Below, piece after piece: positions 24,763 to 32,120 of a stretch of 64,000 bases of DNA (the stretch's first letter is position 1; each line of letters opens with the position of its first letter). Under the pieces are notes generated by a model that worked only from the letters and a program-made list of their open reading frames with translations, searched no databases and was not told where the DNA came from. This DNA is from Collinsella sp. (GTDB lineage Bacteria; Actinomycetota; Coriobacteriia; Coriobacteriales; Coriobacteriaceae): positions 48,394 through 112,393 of the forward strand of contig JAGZSF010000006.1 in the NCBI GenBank assembly GCA_018381235.1, in the 5' to 3' direction. The position numbers and the translations under genes are program-made.

Positions 24763-24787
24763 ATGTCGCGGCACCAAAAAACGCCCG

Positions 24788-24896
24788 TGCGCTCGATGGA
24801 TTCGGATGCCCGACAGAGGCTCCTTATGGCTGCTTCCTTCCGGACCTGACCAGATTCGGAACATGTCGTCATCCGAACCCATCGAACGCGCTAGGC
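24788..24896 (-). ncRNA. ffs: Signal recognition particle RNA (small bacterial type)
   Basis: On the minus strand the sequence GGTCAGGTCCGGAAGGAAGC followed by AGCC matches the universally conserved SRP RNA tetraloop/asymmetric-loop domain (helix 8). The flanks GCGTTCGATGGGTTCGGATG and CATCCGAATCCATCGAGCGC pair to make the long hairpin arm. The ends are approximate: the 5' end is placed from the promoter at 24906-24934, the 3' end from the T run at 24775-24781. The RNA works with Ffh to target membrane proteins. Confidence 0.93.
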
Positions 24897-24905
24897 GCTC
24901 GGTAT

Positions 24906-24934
24906 ATCTTACCTGCTCCCGCCCGCCAGAGCAA
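24906..24934 (-). promoter_or_regulatory. ffs promoter
   Basis: On the minus strand TTGCTC (24929-24934) and TAAGAT (24906-24911) are separated by exactly 17 bp, placing the start site near 24899, just before the SRP RNA hairpin. Confidence 0.65.
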
Positions 24935-24943
24935 GCTAGCTAA

Positions 24944-25025
24944 TTTGGGACGGAGCTTTTTTGACTACTTTTGCAGCCCGATTGCCAGAGCAGCCAATGA
25001 GTAGTCAAAATAGTCCCATCCCAAA
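24944..25025. repeat. Imperfect inverted repeat (TTTGGGA...TTTTGACTACT)
   Basis: 26-bp arms at 24944-24969 and 25000-25025 with about five mismatches. Non-coding, between ffs and the next element. Confidence 0.55.
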
Positions 25026-25045
25026 ATGACCGGCTTGGTGCCGCA

Positions 25046-25204
25046 CCACAGAAAGGGCCCATCTACTACGTTTAGGCCACAGGGGTCAACCATAGCCGAC
25101 TTTTTCGAAAATCGGCAAGCTTTCTACCTGCGGTTTTGTTTTTGCAAATTCCGGAATGGTCGAGGGTGGCCGGTTTAACGTAGTAGATGGTCGCATTTCG
25201 TGGC
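25046..25204 (-). mobile_element. 160-bp element with inverted ends (MITE-like), copy 2
   Basis: The reverse-oriented relative of 2692-2851. Its ends contain CATCTACTACGTTTA and TTAACGTAGTAGATGG with flanking CACGAAATGCG, and its interior has TCTACCTGCGGTTTT, the complement of the motif in copy 1. Divergence between the two copies is substantial, so they are old or evolve fast. No open reading frame. Confidence 0.6.
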
Positions 25205-25256
25205 AAACGGTCCGACCCAAGACCCAAGGCAGCCAACCTCGAATGGACATTCTCGA

Positions 25257-25323
25257 AGTTGCGGTGGAATACGGACTGAATTGGCACCTTAAAGGCAAAA
25301 ACACTCCGTATTTCACCGCAACT
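25257..25323. repeat. 67-bp palindromic REP-like element, copy 2
   Basis: Same 18-bp arms as at 9836-9902 (AGTTGCGGTGGAATACGG and CCGTATTTCACCGCAACT), the same total length, and a different interior. It lies 17 bp past the stop codon of the TadA-kinase gene, again at a gene 3' end. Confidence 0.75.
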
Positions 25324-25339
25324 TATAGGGAGATAGGCC

Positions 25340-27121
25340 TTAGAGGCGAGCGAGGTCGTAGGATTGGGCGGCTGACTCACCGGCGAAGATGAGGTTGGTT
25401 GTGGCTTCTTGCACACCGAGCGCCTGGTCGAGGGGCATGGGCTTGCGACAGATCGGCAGCACAAGGTCGATGCCCCGCCCATGCACCGCATCCAGGTTGT
25501 CGGCACGACCGCCCACGACGGCAACAACCGGCTTGCCATAGCGCTTGGCACGACGGGCCACGCCCACCGGCGCCTTGCCGGCAGCGGACTGCTCGTCCAT
25601 ATTGCCCTCGCCCGTTATGACCAGGTCGACATCGCGCACGCGCTCGTCAAACCCAATCAGATCGAGCACCATCTCCACGCCCGAGCGTAGCTCCGCACCG
25701 AGCGCCAGTAACGCCGCGCCCAAGCCACCGGCAGCGCCCGCGCCGGGCACGCCGAGCACCGAGCCAAACGTCCGTGTGCCCTCGGGTGTGCGCAACAACC
25801 CCTGAGCTCGCACCTCGAAAATTGCCGCATCGAGCAGGCGACCGTAGCCGACCATCCAGTTGTCGTACTTGCCCAGCGCCTCGGCATCATCCGTCGGCAG
25901 GCCCTTCTGCCCGCCGAACACCGCCAGTGCGCCTCGACGCCCCACGAGCGGATTCTCGACATCCGAAAGCACAACGATACGAGAGCCACCCAAAGCCTGC
26001 AGCGCTGGCGCCAAATCAACGCTCGCCACCTGCTCAAGGCCGGCAAGACCGGGGGCGACATCGCAGCCCCGATCATCGACCACGCGCGCGCCCAGCGCCT
26101 GCAGCATGCCGGCGCCACCGTCGTTGGTGGCACTGCCGCCCAGACCAATATAGAGTGTCCTTGCGCCCGTGCGAACTGCGCGAAGCATAAGCTCGCCCAC
26201 GCCATAGGTCGAAGCCGCCAACGCCGCCGACTCCGTACAGCTCGAATACCCAATACCCGCCGCCTCGGCCATCTCAATTACAGCCGACTCGTGCTCGCCG
26301 TCCACTAACATCCGGGCAGGCACACGCTCGCCAAAGGGGCCTGCAACCTCGCAGGCCACAAGCTCGCCACCGCAGGCGGCAACGGTATCGAGCGTTCCCT
26401 CGCCGCCATCCGCCAGCGGCAACGCGCGCACCTCGGCATCAGGCCACACACGGCGCATGCCCTCGGCAACCGCCGCCTCCGCCTGCGCACTCGACACGCT
26501 GCCCTTAAAGGAGTCGATCGCCAACAGCACACGGCGGGGTCGGCGGCACGCAGGACCAAAGTCAACCGCCGTGCCAGCATCCTCACCGGCACCTGCAAGC
26601 GCTGCGGCGTGAGCGGCGTGTGCTTCAAGATCGGCCCCACAACCGCAATCAGCGCCGCCCGCTCCGCGCAGACCGCCAAAATAGCTACTCAGCAGCTCGC
26701 GGCATTCATCCGCCAGGACCCCAGCCGTCACGTTAAACCGATGATTCAAGCGCGAATCGGCATTCAGGTCATACAGCGAACCCAGCGCGCCCGCCTTGGC
26801 ATCACTCGCGCCATACACGCAGCGCCCCACGCGCGCGTTGACCATAAGGCCCGCGCACATGCAGCAGGGTTCCAACGTCACATAAACCGTACAGTCGAAA
26901 AGGCGCCAGCGGCCAAGCGCCTGGGCAGCGGCGCACACGGCCGCAAACTCTGCATGAGCCGAAGGATCCTGATCGAGCTCGCGCCGATTGTGCGCCCTCG
27001 CGACGATCTCGCCGTCGCGCACCACTACGGCCCCGATGGGCACCTCGCCCACCGCCGCGGCGGCTCGCGCCTCCGCCAACGCCTCGCGCATGAACTTCTC
27101 GTCGATTTCGGTGATCGTCAT
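25340..27121 (-). CDS. TadA-type adenosine deaminase fused to glycerate 2-kinase
   Basis: A 593-residue two-enzyme fusion. Residues 1-150 are a tRNA adenosine deaminase (TadA): zinc/catalytic HAE at 56-58 and PCCMC at 85-89, the wobble A34-to-I enzyme for tRNA-Arg. A 45-residue Gly/Ala/Cys linker follows. Residues 198-593 are a GckA/GlxK-type glycerate kinase (LLAIDSFKGSVSSAQAEAA; ADGGEGTLD; GLGGSATNDGGAGML; ITGEGNMDEQS). No stop or ribosome site separates the halves. The start at 27121 follows AGGGAAGG. It is divergent from tRNA-Ser. The link between tRNA editing and glycerate metabolism is unexplained. Confidence 0.9.
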   Translation of the reverse strand: MTITEIDEKFMREALAEARAAAAVGEVPIGAVVVRDGEIVARAHNRRELDQDPSAHAEFAAVCAAAQALGRWRLFDCTVYVTLEPCCMCAGLMVNARVGRCVYGASDAKAGALGSLYDLNADSRLNHRFNVTAGVLADECRELLSSYFGGLRGAGGADCGCGADLEAHAAHAAALAGAGEDAGTAVDFGPACRRPRRVLLAIDSFKGSVSSAQAEAAVAEGMRRVWPDAEVRALPLADGGEGTLDTVAACGGELVACEVAGPFGERVPARMLVDGEHESAVIEMAEAAGIGYSSCTESAALAASTYGVGELMLRAVRTGARTLYIGLGGSATNDGGAGMLQALGARVVDDRGCDVAPGLAGLEQVASVDLAPALQALGGSRIVVLSDVENPLVGRRGALAVFGGQKGLPTDDAEALGKYDNWMVGYGRLLDAAIFEVRAQGLLRTPEGTRTFGSVLGVPGAGAAGGLGAALLALGAELRSGVEMVLDLIGFDERVRDVDLVITGEGNMDEQSAAGKAPVGVARRAKRYGKPVVAVVGGRADNLDAVHGRGIDLVLPICRKPMPLDQALGVQEATTNLIFAGESAAQSYDLARL

Positions 27122-27172
27122 CGTTCGCCTTCCCTGTTGCAAATTCAAAACGATGCTATCATTACGACTCAC

Positions 27173-27262
27173 GGAGAGATGGCAGAGCGGTTGAATGCGG
27201 CGGTCTTGAAAACCGTTGAGCGCGAGAGCGTTCCGGGGGTTCGAATCCCCCTCTCTCCGCCA
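27173..27262 (+). tRNA. tRNA-Ser (anticodon UGA)
   Basis: 90 nt including encoded CCA (27260-27262). Acceptor stem GGAGAGA/TCTCTCC, discriminator G, anticodon loop CTTGAAA with TGA at 27207-27209, a long class II variable arm (GAGCGCGAGAGCGTTCC region) and T arm GGGGGTTCGAATCCCCC. A possible TTGCAA/TATCAT promoter with short spacing lies upstream. Confidence 0.96.
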
Positions 27263-27264
27263 CT

Positions 27265-27849
27265 TTAGTGATGCACCGGTGTCATGGTCCGCTCAAACAG
27301 CGCATCGACCACGTCGGCTATCTCAGGTCGACGCTCAAGATCGTGGCCCGATTCCCACCATATCGTGAAAAGTCGAATAATACCGCCGGCGACAAACTCA
27401 GACGTCGTCTCGAGTGACACGGGGGCCAGGGCATCCTCGGCAAGCACGTTCATCACACGCTCGCGGATGGAACGGGCAATGCGGTCGCAAATAACGTTGG
27501 TCAACATGCCCGACATGCTGCTTGCCAAAATGTTATCCATGAGCTGCTCGTGCGCCAGAATCAAATCCATGGCATCGTCCAAAATCGCGTGCCGAAGCGC
27601 GCGCACGTCCTCGGCAGACACTGCGCCGGCCTCATCGGGCTGTTTTTGCGGCAAGCCCGACATGAGCTCATCGATATAAAAGGCAAAGTAATCGTTCTTG
27701 TCGCGAAAGTGCTTGTAGAACGTCGTGCGGCGAATCATGGCGCGGTCGCACAGCATGGCAACCGTCAGGTCCTCAAAACGATGCTCCTCGAGAAGCTCGG
27801 TAAAGGCATCGAACAGGGCGCGGTAGGTTTTCTTGATGCGAAGGTCCAT
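27265..27849 (-). CDS. TetR-family transcriptional regulator
   Basis: A 194-residue regulator. The N-terminal helix-turn-helix is typical (LLEEHRFEDLTVAMLCDRAMIRRTTFYKHFRDKNDYF, here given by segments: RFEDLTVAMLCDRA then RRTTFYKHF at about residues 25-50), followed by a helical ligand and dimer domain. The start at 27849 gives the canonical MDLRIKKT opening; an ATG at 27861 is an alternative, and the ribosome site is weak (GAGG 12 bases away). The stop is 3 bp from the 3' end of the convergent tRNA-Ser. The target genes are unknown; divergent lemA is a candidate. Confidence 0.85.
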   Translation of the reverse strand: MDLRIKKTYRALFDAFTELLEEHRFEDLTVAMLCDRAMIRRTTFYKHFRDKNDYFAFYIDELMSGLPQKQPDEAGAVSAEDVRALRHAILDDAMDLILAHEQLMDNILASSMSGMLTNVICDRIARSIRERVMNVLAEDALAPVSLETTSEFVAGGIIRLFTIWWESGHDLERRPEIADVVDALFERTMTPVHH

Positions 27850-27969
27850 CTGTATCGCCATCCTCAGGGCAAAGACAACACTCGTCAATCTGTCGCATAT
27901 CTTACACCTGTACCTCGCGCGCTTTGCCCCGGTGCCGACCCCGCCGAAAACATAACGCTTGCCGGAAAG

Positions 27970-27999
27970 TTCGGCACGGCAAAACGTTGCGGGTATACT
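27970..27999 (+). promoter_or_regulatory. Candidate lemA promoter
   Basis: TTCGGC (27970-27975), 18-bp spacer, TATACT (27994-27999), followed 62 bp later by the lemA start. The -35 match is weak. Confidence 0.4.
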
Positions 28000-28060
28000 A
28001 GTAGCGTTATACCAACGGCAGCTGGCGCATGCCGCCGCGGCCATTCGAAACGGAGACATC

Positions 28061-28612
28061 ATGATTACCGTCATCATCGGCATCGTTGTTGTCATTGTGA
28101 TTGTCTGCGCCATCGCCGGCATCTACAACAACATGGTCACCAAGCGTAACCGCATCGATAACGCCTGGCAGAACATCGATACGCAGCTGCAGCGCCGCAA
28201 CGACCTGATCCCCAACCTGGTCGAGACCGTCAAGGGCTACGCCAAGCACGAGCAGGAGACGCTCTCCGCCGTGATCAGCGCGCGTAACACCGCCGTCAAG
28301 GCCACCACGCCCGAGGCCAAGATGGAAGCCGACAACGTGCTGACCGGTGCGCTGCGTCAGCTCTTCGCCGTAGCCGAAGCCTACCCCGATCTTAAGGCAA
28401 ACACCAACTTTACGCAGCTGCAGGCATCACTCGAGGATACCGAGAACAAGATTAGCTACGCACGCCAGAGCTACAACGATTGCGTGCTCAGCTACAACAA
28501 CGCCATTCAGACGTTCCCGGCTGTCATCTTTGCCGGCATCTTTCAGTTTAAGGAGCGCCAGGGCTTCGAGGCCGCCGAAGCAGCCCGCCAGGCCCCGACC
28601 GTCAAGTTCTAG
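28061..28612 (+). CDS. LemA-family membrane protein
   Basis: A 183-residue protein with one N-terminal transmembrane helix (about 2-22) and a long helical-bundle domain typical of LemA (YNNMVTKRNRIDNAWQNIDT, RRNDLIPNLVETVKGYA, EDTENKISYARQSYND). The role of LemA is poorly known; it is often linked to envelope stress and HtpX or TPM proteins, none of which is adjacent here. Start from GGAG before the ATG. A strong terminator follows at 28651-28685. Confidence 0.93.
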   Translation: MITVIIGIVVVIVIVCAIAGIYNNMVTKRNRIDNAWQNIDTQLQRRNDLIPNLVETVKGYAKHEQETLSAVISARNTAVKATTPEAKMEADNVLTGALRQLFAVAEAYPDLKANTNFTQLQASLEDTENKISYARQSYNDCVLSYNNAIQTFPAVIFAGIFQFKERQGFEAAEAARQAPTVKF

Positions 28613-28650
28613 TAGTTTGGCAGTGCATCCTTAATCGGCCAAATGCATAA

Positions 28651-28694
28651 ACCGCCCCGTCGAATGCATACTTCGACGGGGCGGTTTCCTTTTT
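28651..28694 (+). terminator. lemA terminator
   Basis: 14-bp arms ACCGCCCCGTCGAA / TTCGACGGGGCGGT followed by TTCCTTTTT. Confidence 0.85.
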
Positions 28695-28716
28695 CGCAAA
28701 GGTCCCCCTCTAAGCG

Positions 28717-28922
28717 CCGTGCATTTTCAGGAGTATTCAACATAACCAAGAGCTTCGGGCGCCACGATAAGTGCCAAAGACCGCGAATATCCCTGTAAAT
28801 CAAACGCTGTCAGCCCATAACCCCGACCATCATCCGTAGAAAACATCGAGAAATCCCGATTTTTTGCCCGAGGTCGATATGCAGGGGCCTTCGATTGCAG
28901 AATACTCGCAAAAATGCACGTC
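28717..28922. repeat. Inverted pair of CGTGCATTTT..GAGTATTC repeats, copy 2
   Basis: The unit CGTGCATTTTCAGGAGTATT at about 28718 recurs as reverse complement at about 28898-28920 (GAATACTCGCAAAAATGCAC), with a different interior of about 160 bp. It is related to 5113-5286. Non-coding. Confidence 0.5.
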
Positions 28923-28957
28923 GCCACCACCCCCACATGGCGCGAATCAAAACAAAA

Positions 28958-29066
28958 GCGCGGCCTTCCTTTCCGGCGCACTCCGCAGGACGAAAGAACC
29001 TCCGCCGCACGAAGTGCGCAGCGGGGGTTCTTTCATGTCCGAGGACGCGCCGGGAGGGAAGGCCGC
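28958..29066. repeat. Long nested palindrome ending at the ilvE 3' end
   Basis: Outer arms GCGCGGCCTTCCTTTCCGGC.. (28958-28979) and its near complement (29047-29066), inner arms GAAAGAACC/GGTTCTTTC (28992-29000, 29026-29034), and a central GCGCAC/GTGCGC hairpin. It may terminate ilvE, read on the minus strand. Confidence 0.7.
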
Positions 29067-29091
29067 CCTCGGGCCGGACAGCTAAGACTGC

Positions 29092-30144
29092 TTACGCGAC
29101 GGTGTAAACCCAGTTGTGCTTATCCTCGACAGCACCGGACTGGATGCCAGTCAGGGTCTCGCGAAGCTTCTTCATCACAGGGCCGATCTCGGTGTAGCCA
29201 GCCGGGAAGGTCACGGTCTCGTCGGCGCCGTAAACCTTGTTGTCAATCTCGCCAACCGGAGAGATGACGGCAGCGGTGCCGCACAGGCCGCACTCCACAA
29301 AGGTACCGGCCTTGACCTCGGCCCACTCGACGGGACGCTGGTCAACGGTCATGCCCAGGTCCTGAGCAACCTGAACGAGCGAACGACGGGTGATAGAGGG
29401 CAGGATGGAGTCGGTGTGCGACTGAGGAACGACGAGGGTGCCGTCCTCCTTCACGAACAGGACGTTGGCGCCACCGGTCTCCTCGACATAGGTGCGGGAC
29501 TCGGAGTCGAGATACAGGTTCTCGGCATAGCCCTCGCGGTGAGCCTCCATCGTGGGCTTGAGGGACATGGCGTAGTTCAGGCCGGCCTTGATGTTGCCGG
29601 TGCCATGCGGTGCTGCACGGTCATACTCGGAAACGCGCAGCTTGACGGGCTTGAGGCCACCCTTAAAGTACGGACCGACCGGGGTCACGAGAATGCGGAA
29701 CGTGTACTCAGGAGCGGGAGCCACGCCGATCACGTCACCGGAGCCGATCATAAACGGACGCACGTACAGGGTCGCGCCGGAGCCGAAGGGCGGAACCCAG
29801 GCGGCGTTGGCAGAAACGACCTGCTTGACGGCCTCAACGAACTTGTCCTTGGGGAACGGGGGCATCTCGAGGCGCTGCGCAGAGTTGTACATACGCTCGG
29901 CGTTCATGTCGGGGCGGAAGCAGACGATGCTGCCGTCCTCGGCGGTGTAGGCCTTCAGGCCCTCAAAGACCTCCTGGCAGTAATGGAAGATGCCGCCGCA
30001 CTCGGAGACATGCAGGGTGTGGTCGGTGGTCAGGCCACCCTCGTCCCACTCGCCGTCCTTCCAATGGGCCTCGTAGCTGTAATCGGTCTTCATGTAGCCA
30101 AAGCCGAGGCTACCCCAATCGATATCCTTCTTCTCGACAGTCAT
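29092..30144 (-). CDS. ilvE: Branched-chain amino acid aminotransferase
   Basis: A 350-residue fold-type IV PLP aminotransferase (BcaT2 type, DUF-free): HVSECGGIFHYCQEVFEG at the active site, the PLP lysine in the GNIKAGLNYAMSLK segment, and the ETGGANVLFV motif. It catalyses the last step of Ile/Leu/Val synthesis or the first of their breakdown in the cytoplasm. The start at 30144 follows AGGAG; the frame upstream lacks a ribosome site. A 150-nt leader with a TACAAT box at 30298-30303 precedes it; I see no T-box motif in it. Confidence 0.95.
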   Translation of the reverse strand: MTVEKKDIDWGSLGFGYMKTDYSYEAHWKDGEWDEGGLTTDHTLHVSECGGIFHYCQEVFEGLKAYTAEDGSIVCFRPDMNAERMYNSAQRLEMPPFPKDKFVEAVKQVVSANAAWVPPFGSGATLYVRPFMIGSGDVIGVAPAPEYTFRILVTPVGPYFKGGLKPVKLRVSEYDRAAPHGTGNIKAGLNYAMSLKPTMEAHREGYAENLYLDSESRTYVEETGGANVLFVKEDGTLVVPQSHTDSILPSITRRSLVQVAQDLGMTVDQRPVEWAEVKAGTFVECGLCGTAAVISPVGEIDNKVYGADETVTFPAGYTEIGPVMKKLRETLTGIQSGAVEDKHNWVYTVA

Positions 30145-30297
30145 ATGTCGCTCCTTACATACACAGTTGCATACTCGCGAACCCGCACGCAAGGACCGAG
30201 GCCGACCGCGTCGCAACGTCGCACGCCCGGAGCGTAAAACCGGACGGGACACGCGAACGGCATCAAAGCCGATGGCACGTCGATTCGCATGCACGAG

Positions 30298-30303
30298 ATT
30301 GTA
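30298..30303 (-). promoter_or_regulatory. Candidate -10 for ilvE
   Basis: TACAAT on the minus strand; TTTTAT 17 bp upstream would be a poor -35. It implies a leader of about 150 nt. Confidence 0.3.
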
Positions 30304-30372
30304 CTCCGCACGCGCGTCGGATAAAACGTTTTTCTTTAACTAACTAAAGTAATTTCATTTGACCGAAGCTGA

Positions 30373-30404
30373 AGAGGCCCGCCACCGTAAACGGTGACGG
30401 GCCT
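30373..30404 (-). terminator. Terminator after the DedA gene
   Basis: GAGGCCCG(T)CACC / GGTG(G)CGGGCCTC stem downstream of the minus-strand DedA gene. Confidence 0.65.
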
Positions 30405-30442
30405 CAACTGTACGGTCTGCGCGCTGGCTCGAGCTAGGCGTT

Positions 30443-31081
30443 CTATTTACCCAGCTTGGCCTTAACCAGACCGACCACGGTCGGGATGATCGACACGGCA
30501 ACGATGCCGATAATCAGCAGCTCAAAGTGCTCCTGCACAAAGGGAATGCCGCCAAAGAAGTAGCCCAGCAGCGTAAAGACCGTCGACCAGGTAATGCCGC
30601 CCAGCACGTTAAAGACGACAAAGTTGCGCCAGTGCATGCCGCCCATGCCAGCGATAAAGGGCACAAAGGTGCGGATAAACGGGAAGAAGCGACCCAGGAA
30701 GATGGCCAGGTGACCCCACTTGTCCAAGAAGTCCTCGGACTTTTTGATGCGCTCGGGCGTCATGGCCTTGACCTTGCCCGAAGCGATGATCTTGCGGCCA
30801 AAGAAGTGACCGATCATAAAGTTGCACTGATCGCCCAAAATGGCAGCGGCCCATGCGGTGGCCAGAAGCGCCACGATGTTAAAGCCGCCGTTGTGGGCAA
30901 AGAAACCCGAGGCGAACAGCAGCGAATCACCGGGAAGGAACGGGAAGAACACCACGCCCGTCTCGATAAAGATGATCAGGAACACGCAGCCGTAGGCCAT
31001 AAGCGGGCCGGCGGCGATCCAGCTGGCGATCGCGGTGCGCGGGTCCTTAAGCAGCTCGGCAATAAAATTGATGAAACCCAT
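30443..31081 (-). CDS. DedA-family (SNARE-associated/VTT domain) membrane protein
   Basis: A 212-residue integral membrane protein. The DedA signature is clear: FIETGVVFFPFLPGDSLLFA (re-entrant loop with the conserved acid) and FFPFIRTFVPFIAGMGGM with the conserved arginine. DedA proteins act as lipid (C55-P, PE) or ion-coupled scramblase/flippase-like transporters in the membrane. The start at 31081 follows GAGAGG. It is divergent from cysE. Confidence 0.93.
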   Translation of the reverse strand: MGFINFIAELLKDPRTAIASWIAAGPLMAYGCVFLIIFIETGVVFFPFLPGDSLLFASGFFAHNGGFNIVALLATAWAAAILGDQCNFMIGHFFGRKIIASGKVKAMTPERIKKSEDFLDKWGHLAIFLGRFFPFIRTFVPFIAGMGGMHWRNFVVFNVLGGITWSTVFTLLGYFFGGIPFVQEHFELLIIGIVAVSIIPTVVGLVKAKLGK

Positions 31082-31304
31082 GAAGTAAAACCTCTCAGTT
31101 GTGGGCGCGGATACGTCCAAGTTGACCAGTATACGGTTGCGGTGCCCCCTCGTGCGCAACCCCACAAAAGCATGACTCCATTACCAGCAAGTTTGCATAA
31201 CTGACACTTGTAGCGCAAAGCCGCCAAGATTGTCCTTTTTAATCCCTAGCGAATCGCTATACTTTATTGAATCGCATTGCCATGGCGCTAAGGGAGGGCG
31301 GCCG

Positions 31305-32009
31305 GTGAGCTTTATCAATACCATTCGCGAGGACATCAAGACCGTCCAGGCGCAGGACCCCGCCGCGCAAAACGGTCTGGTCATCTTTCTTTCCTATCCT
31401 GGCCTGCACGCCAAGTGGAACCACGTGCCCGAGCACTGGCTGTGGGAGCACGGTCATCGCTCGCTCGCCCGCGTGCTCTCGCAAATCACCCGCCACATCA
31501 CCGGCGTCGAGATTCACCCTGCCGCGCAGATTGGCAAGCACTTCTTTATCGACCACGCCATGGGCGTCGTCATCGGCGAGACCACCATTGTGGGCGACAA
31601 CTGTGTGCTCTACCAGGGCGTCACGCTCGGCGGCACCGGCAACGAGACCGGCAAGCGTCACCCCACCCTGGGCAACAATGTCACGGTGGGCACGGGCGCC
31701 AAGGTGCTCGGCAACATCCGCATCGGCAACAACGTCAAGATCGGCGGCAACTCGGTCGTCGTTAAGGACGTCCCCGACAACTGCACCGTCGTGGGCGTGC
31801 CGGGACGCATCATCAAGCGCAACGGCTGCCGTGTGTTCGAGGAGAGTTTCGACGCCAAGCAGCATCGCGAGTACATGCCCGATGACGCCGCCGAGCAGTC
31901 CGCCCTCAACCGCCAGGGCATCACCGAGAATGCCCGCCGCGTCAAGGAACTCGAGCGAGAGGTGGCCGAGCTCAAGGCCCTCGTCGCCAAGCTCGTGGAC
32001 GAACGCTAG
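31305..32009 (+). CDS. cysE: Serine O-acetyltransferase
   Basis: A 234-residue hexapeptide-repeat acetyltransferase making O-acetylserine for cysteine synthesis. The left-handed beta-helix hexapeptides are visible (IHPAAQIGKHFFIDHAMGVV; IGETTIVGDNCVLYQGVTLG; IRIGNNVKIGGNSVVVKDVP) after an N-terminal helical part. The C-terminal ~45 residues are a charged coiled-coil-like tail instead of the usual short tail. GTG at 31305 with AGGGAGG seven bases upstream. TATACT at 31258-31263 may be the -10. Confidence 0.94.
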   Translation: MSFINTIREDIKTVQAQDPAAQNGLVIFLSYPGLHAKWNHVPEHWLWEHGHRSLARVLSQITRHITGVEIHPAAQIGKHFFIDHAMGVVIGETTIVGDNCVLYQGVTLGGTGNETGKRHPTLGNNVTVGTGAKVLGNIRIGNNVKIGGNSVVVKDVPDNCTVVGVPGRIIKRNGCRVFEESFDAKQHREYMPDDAAEQSALNRQGITENARRVKELEREVAELKALVAKLVDER

Positions 32010-32040
32010 GAACGCAAGCGGCACAAAACGACATCGGCAT

Positions 32041-32089
32041 CAACGCAAAGGCGCGCCAGGGAATTCATCCCCGGCGCGCCTTTGCGTTG
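32041..32089 (+). terminator. cysE terminator
   Basis: Perfect 17-bp arms CAACGCAAAGGCGCGCC / GGCGCGCCTTTGCGTTG around a 15-nt loop. Confidence 0.75.
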
Positions 32090-32091
32090 AT

Positions 32092-32118
32092 GCGACATGT
32101 GGGACTGTCCCTTTGTCA
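32092..32118. repeat. Truncated GGGACTGTCCC palindrome
   Basis: The right half (GGGACTGTCCCTTTGTCACA) matches the palindrome at 14797-14829, while the left arm is shortened and altered. It again lies directly at a gene's 3' end, the ABC gene that stops at 32121. Confidence 0.65.
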
Positions 32119-32120
32119 CA

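Noticed and set aside
26530..26570. A separate start for glycerate kinase (GTG near the second domain)
   Set aside because: No ribosome site precedes it and the frame is continuous with TadA, so a fusion is the simpler reading.
30145..30360. T-box or attenuator upstream of ilvE
   Set aside because: The leader lacks the T-box sequence AGGGTGG-like motif and an obvious terminator/antiterminator pair.
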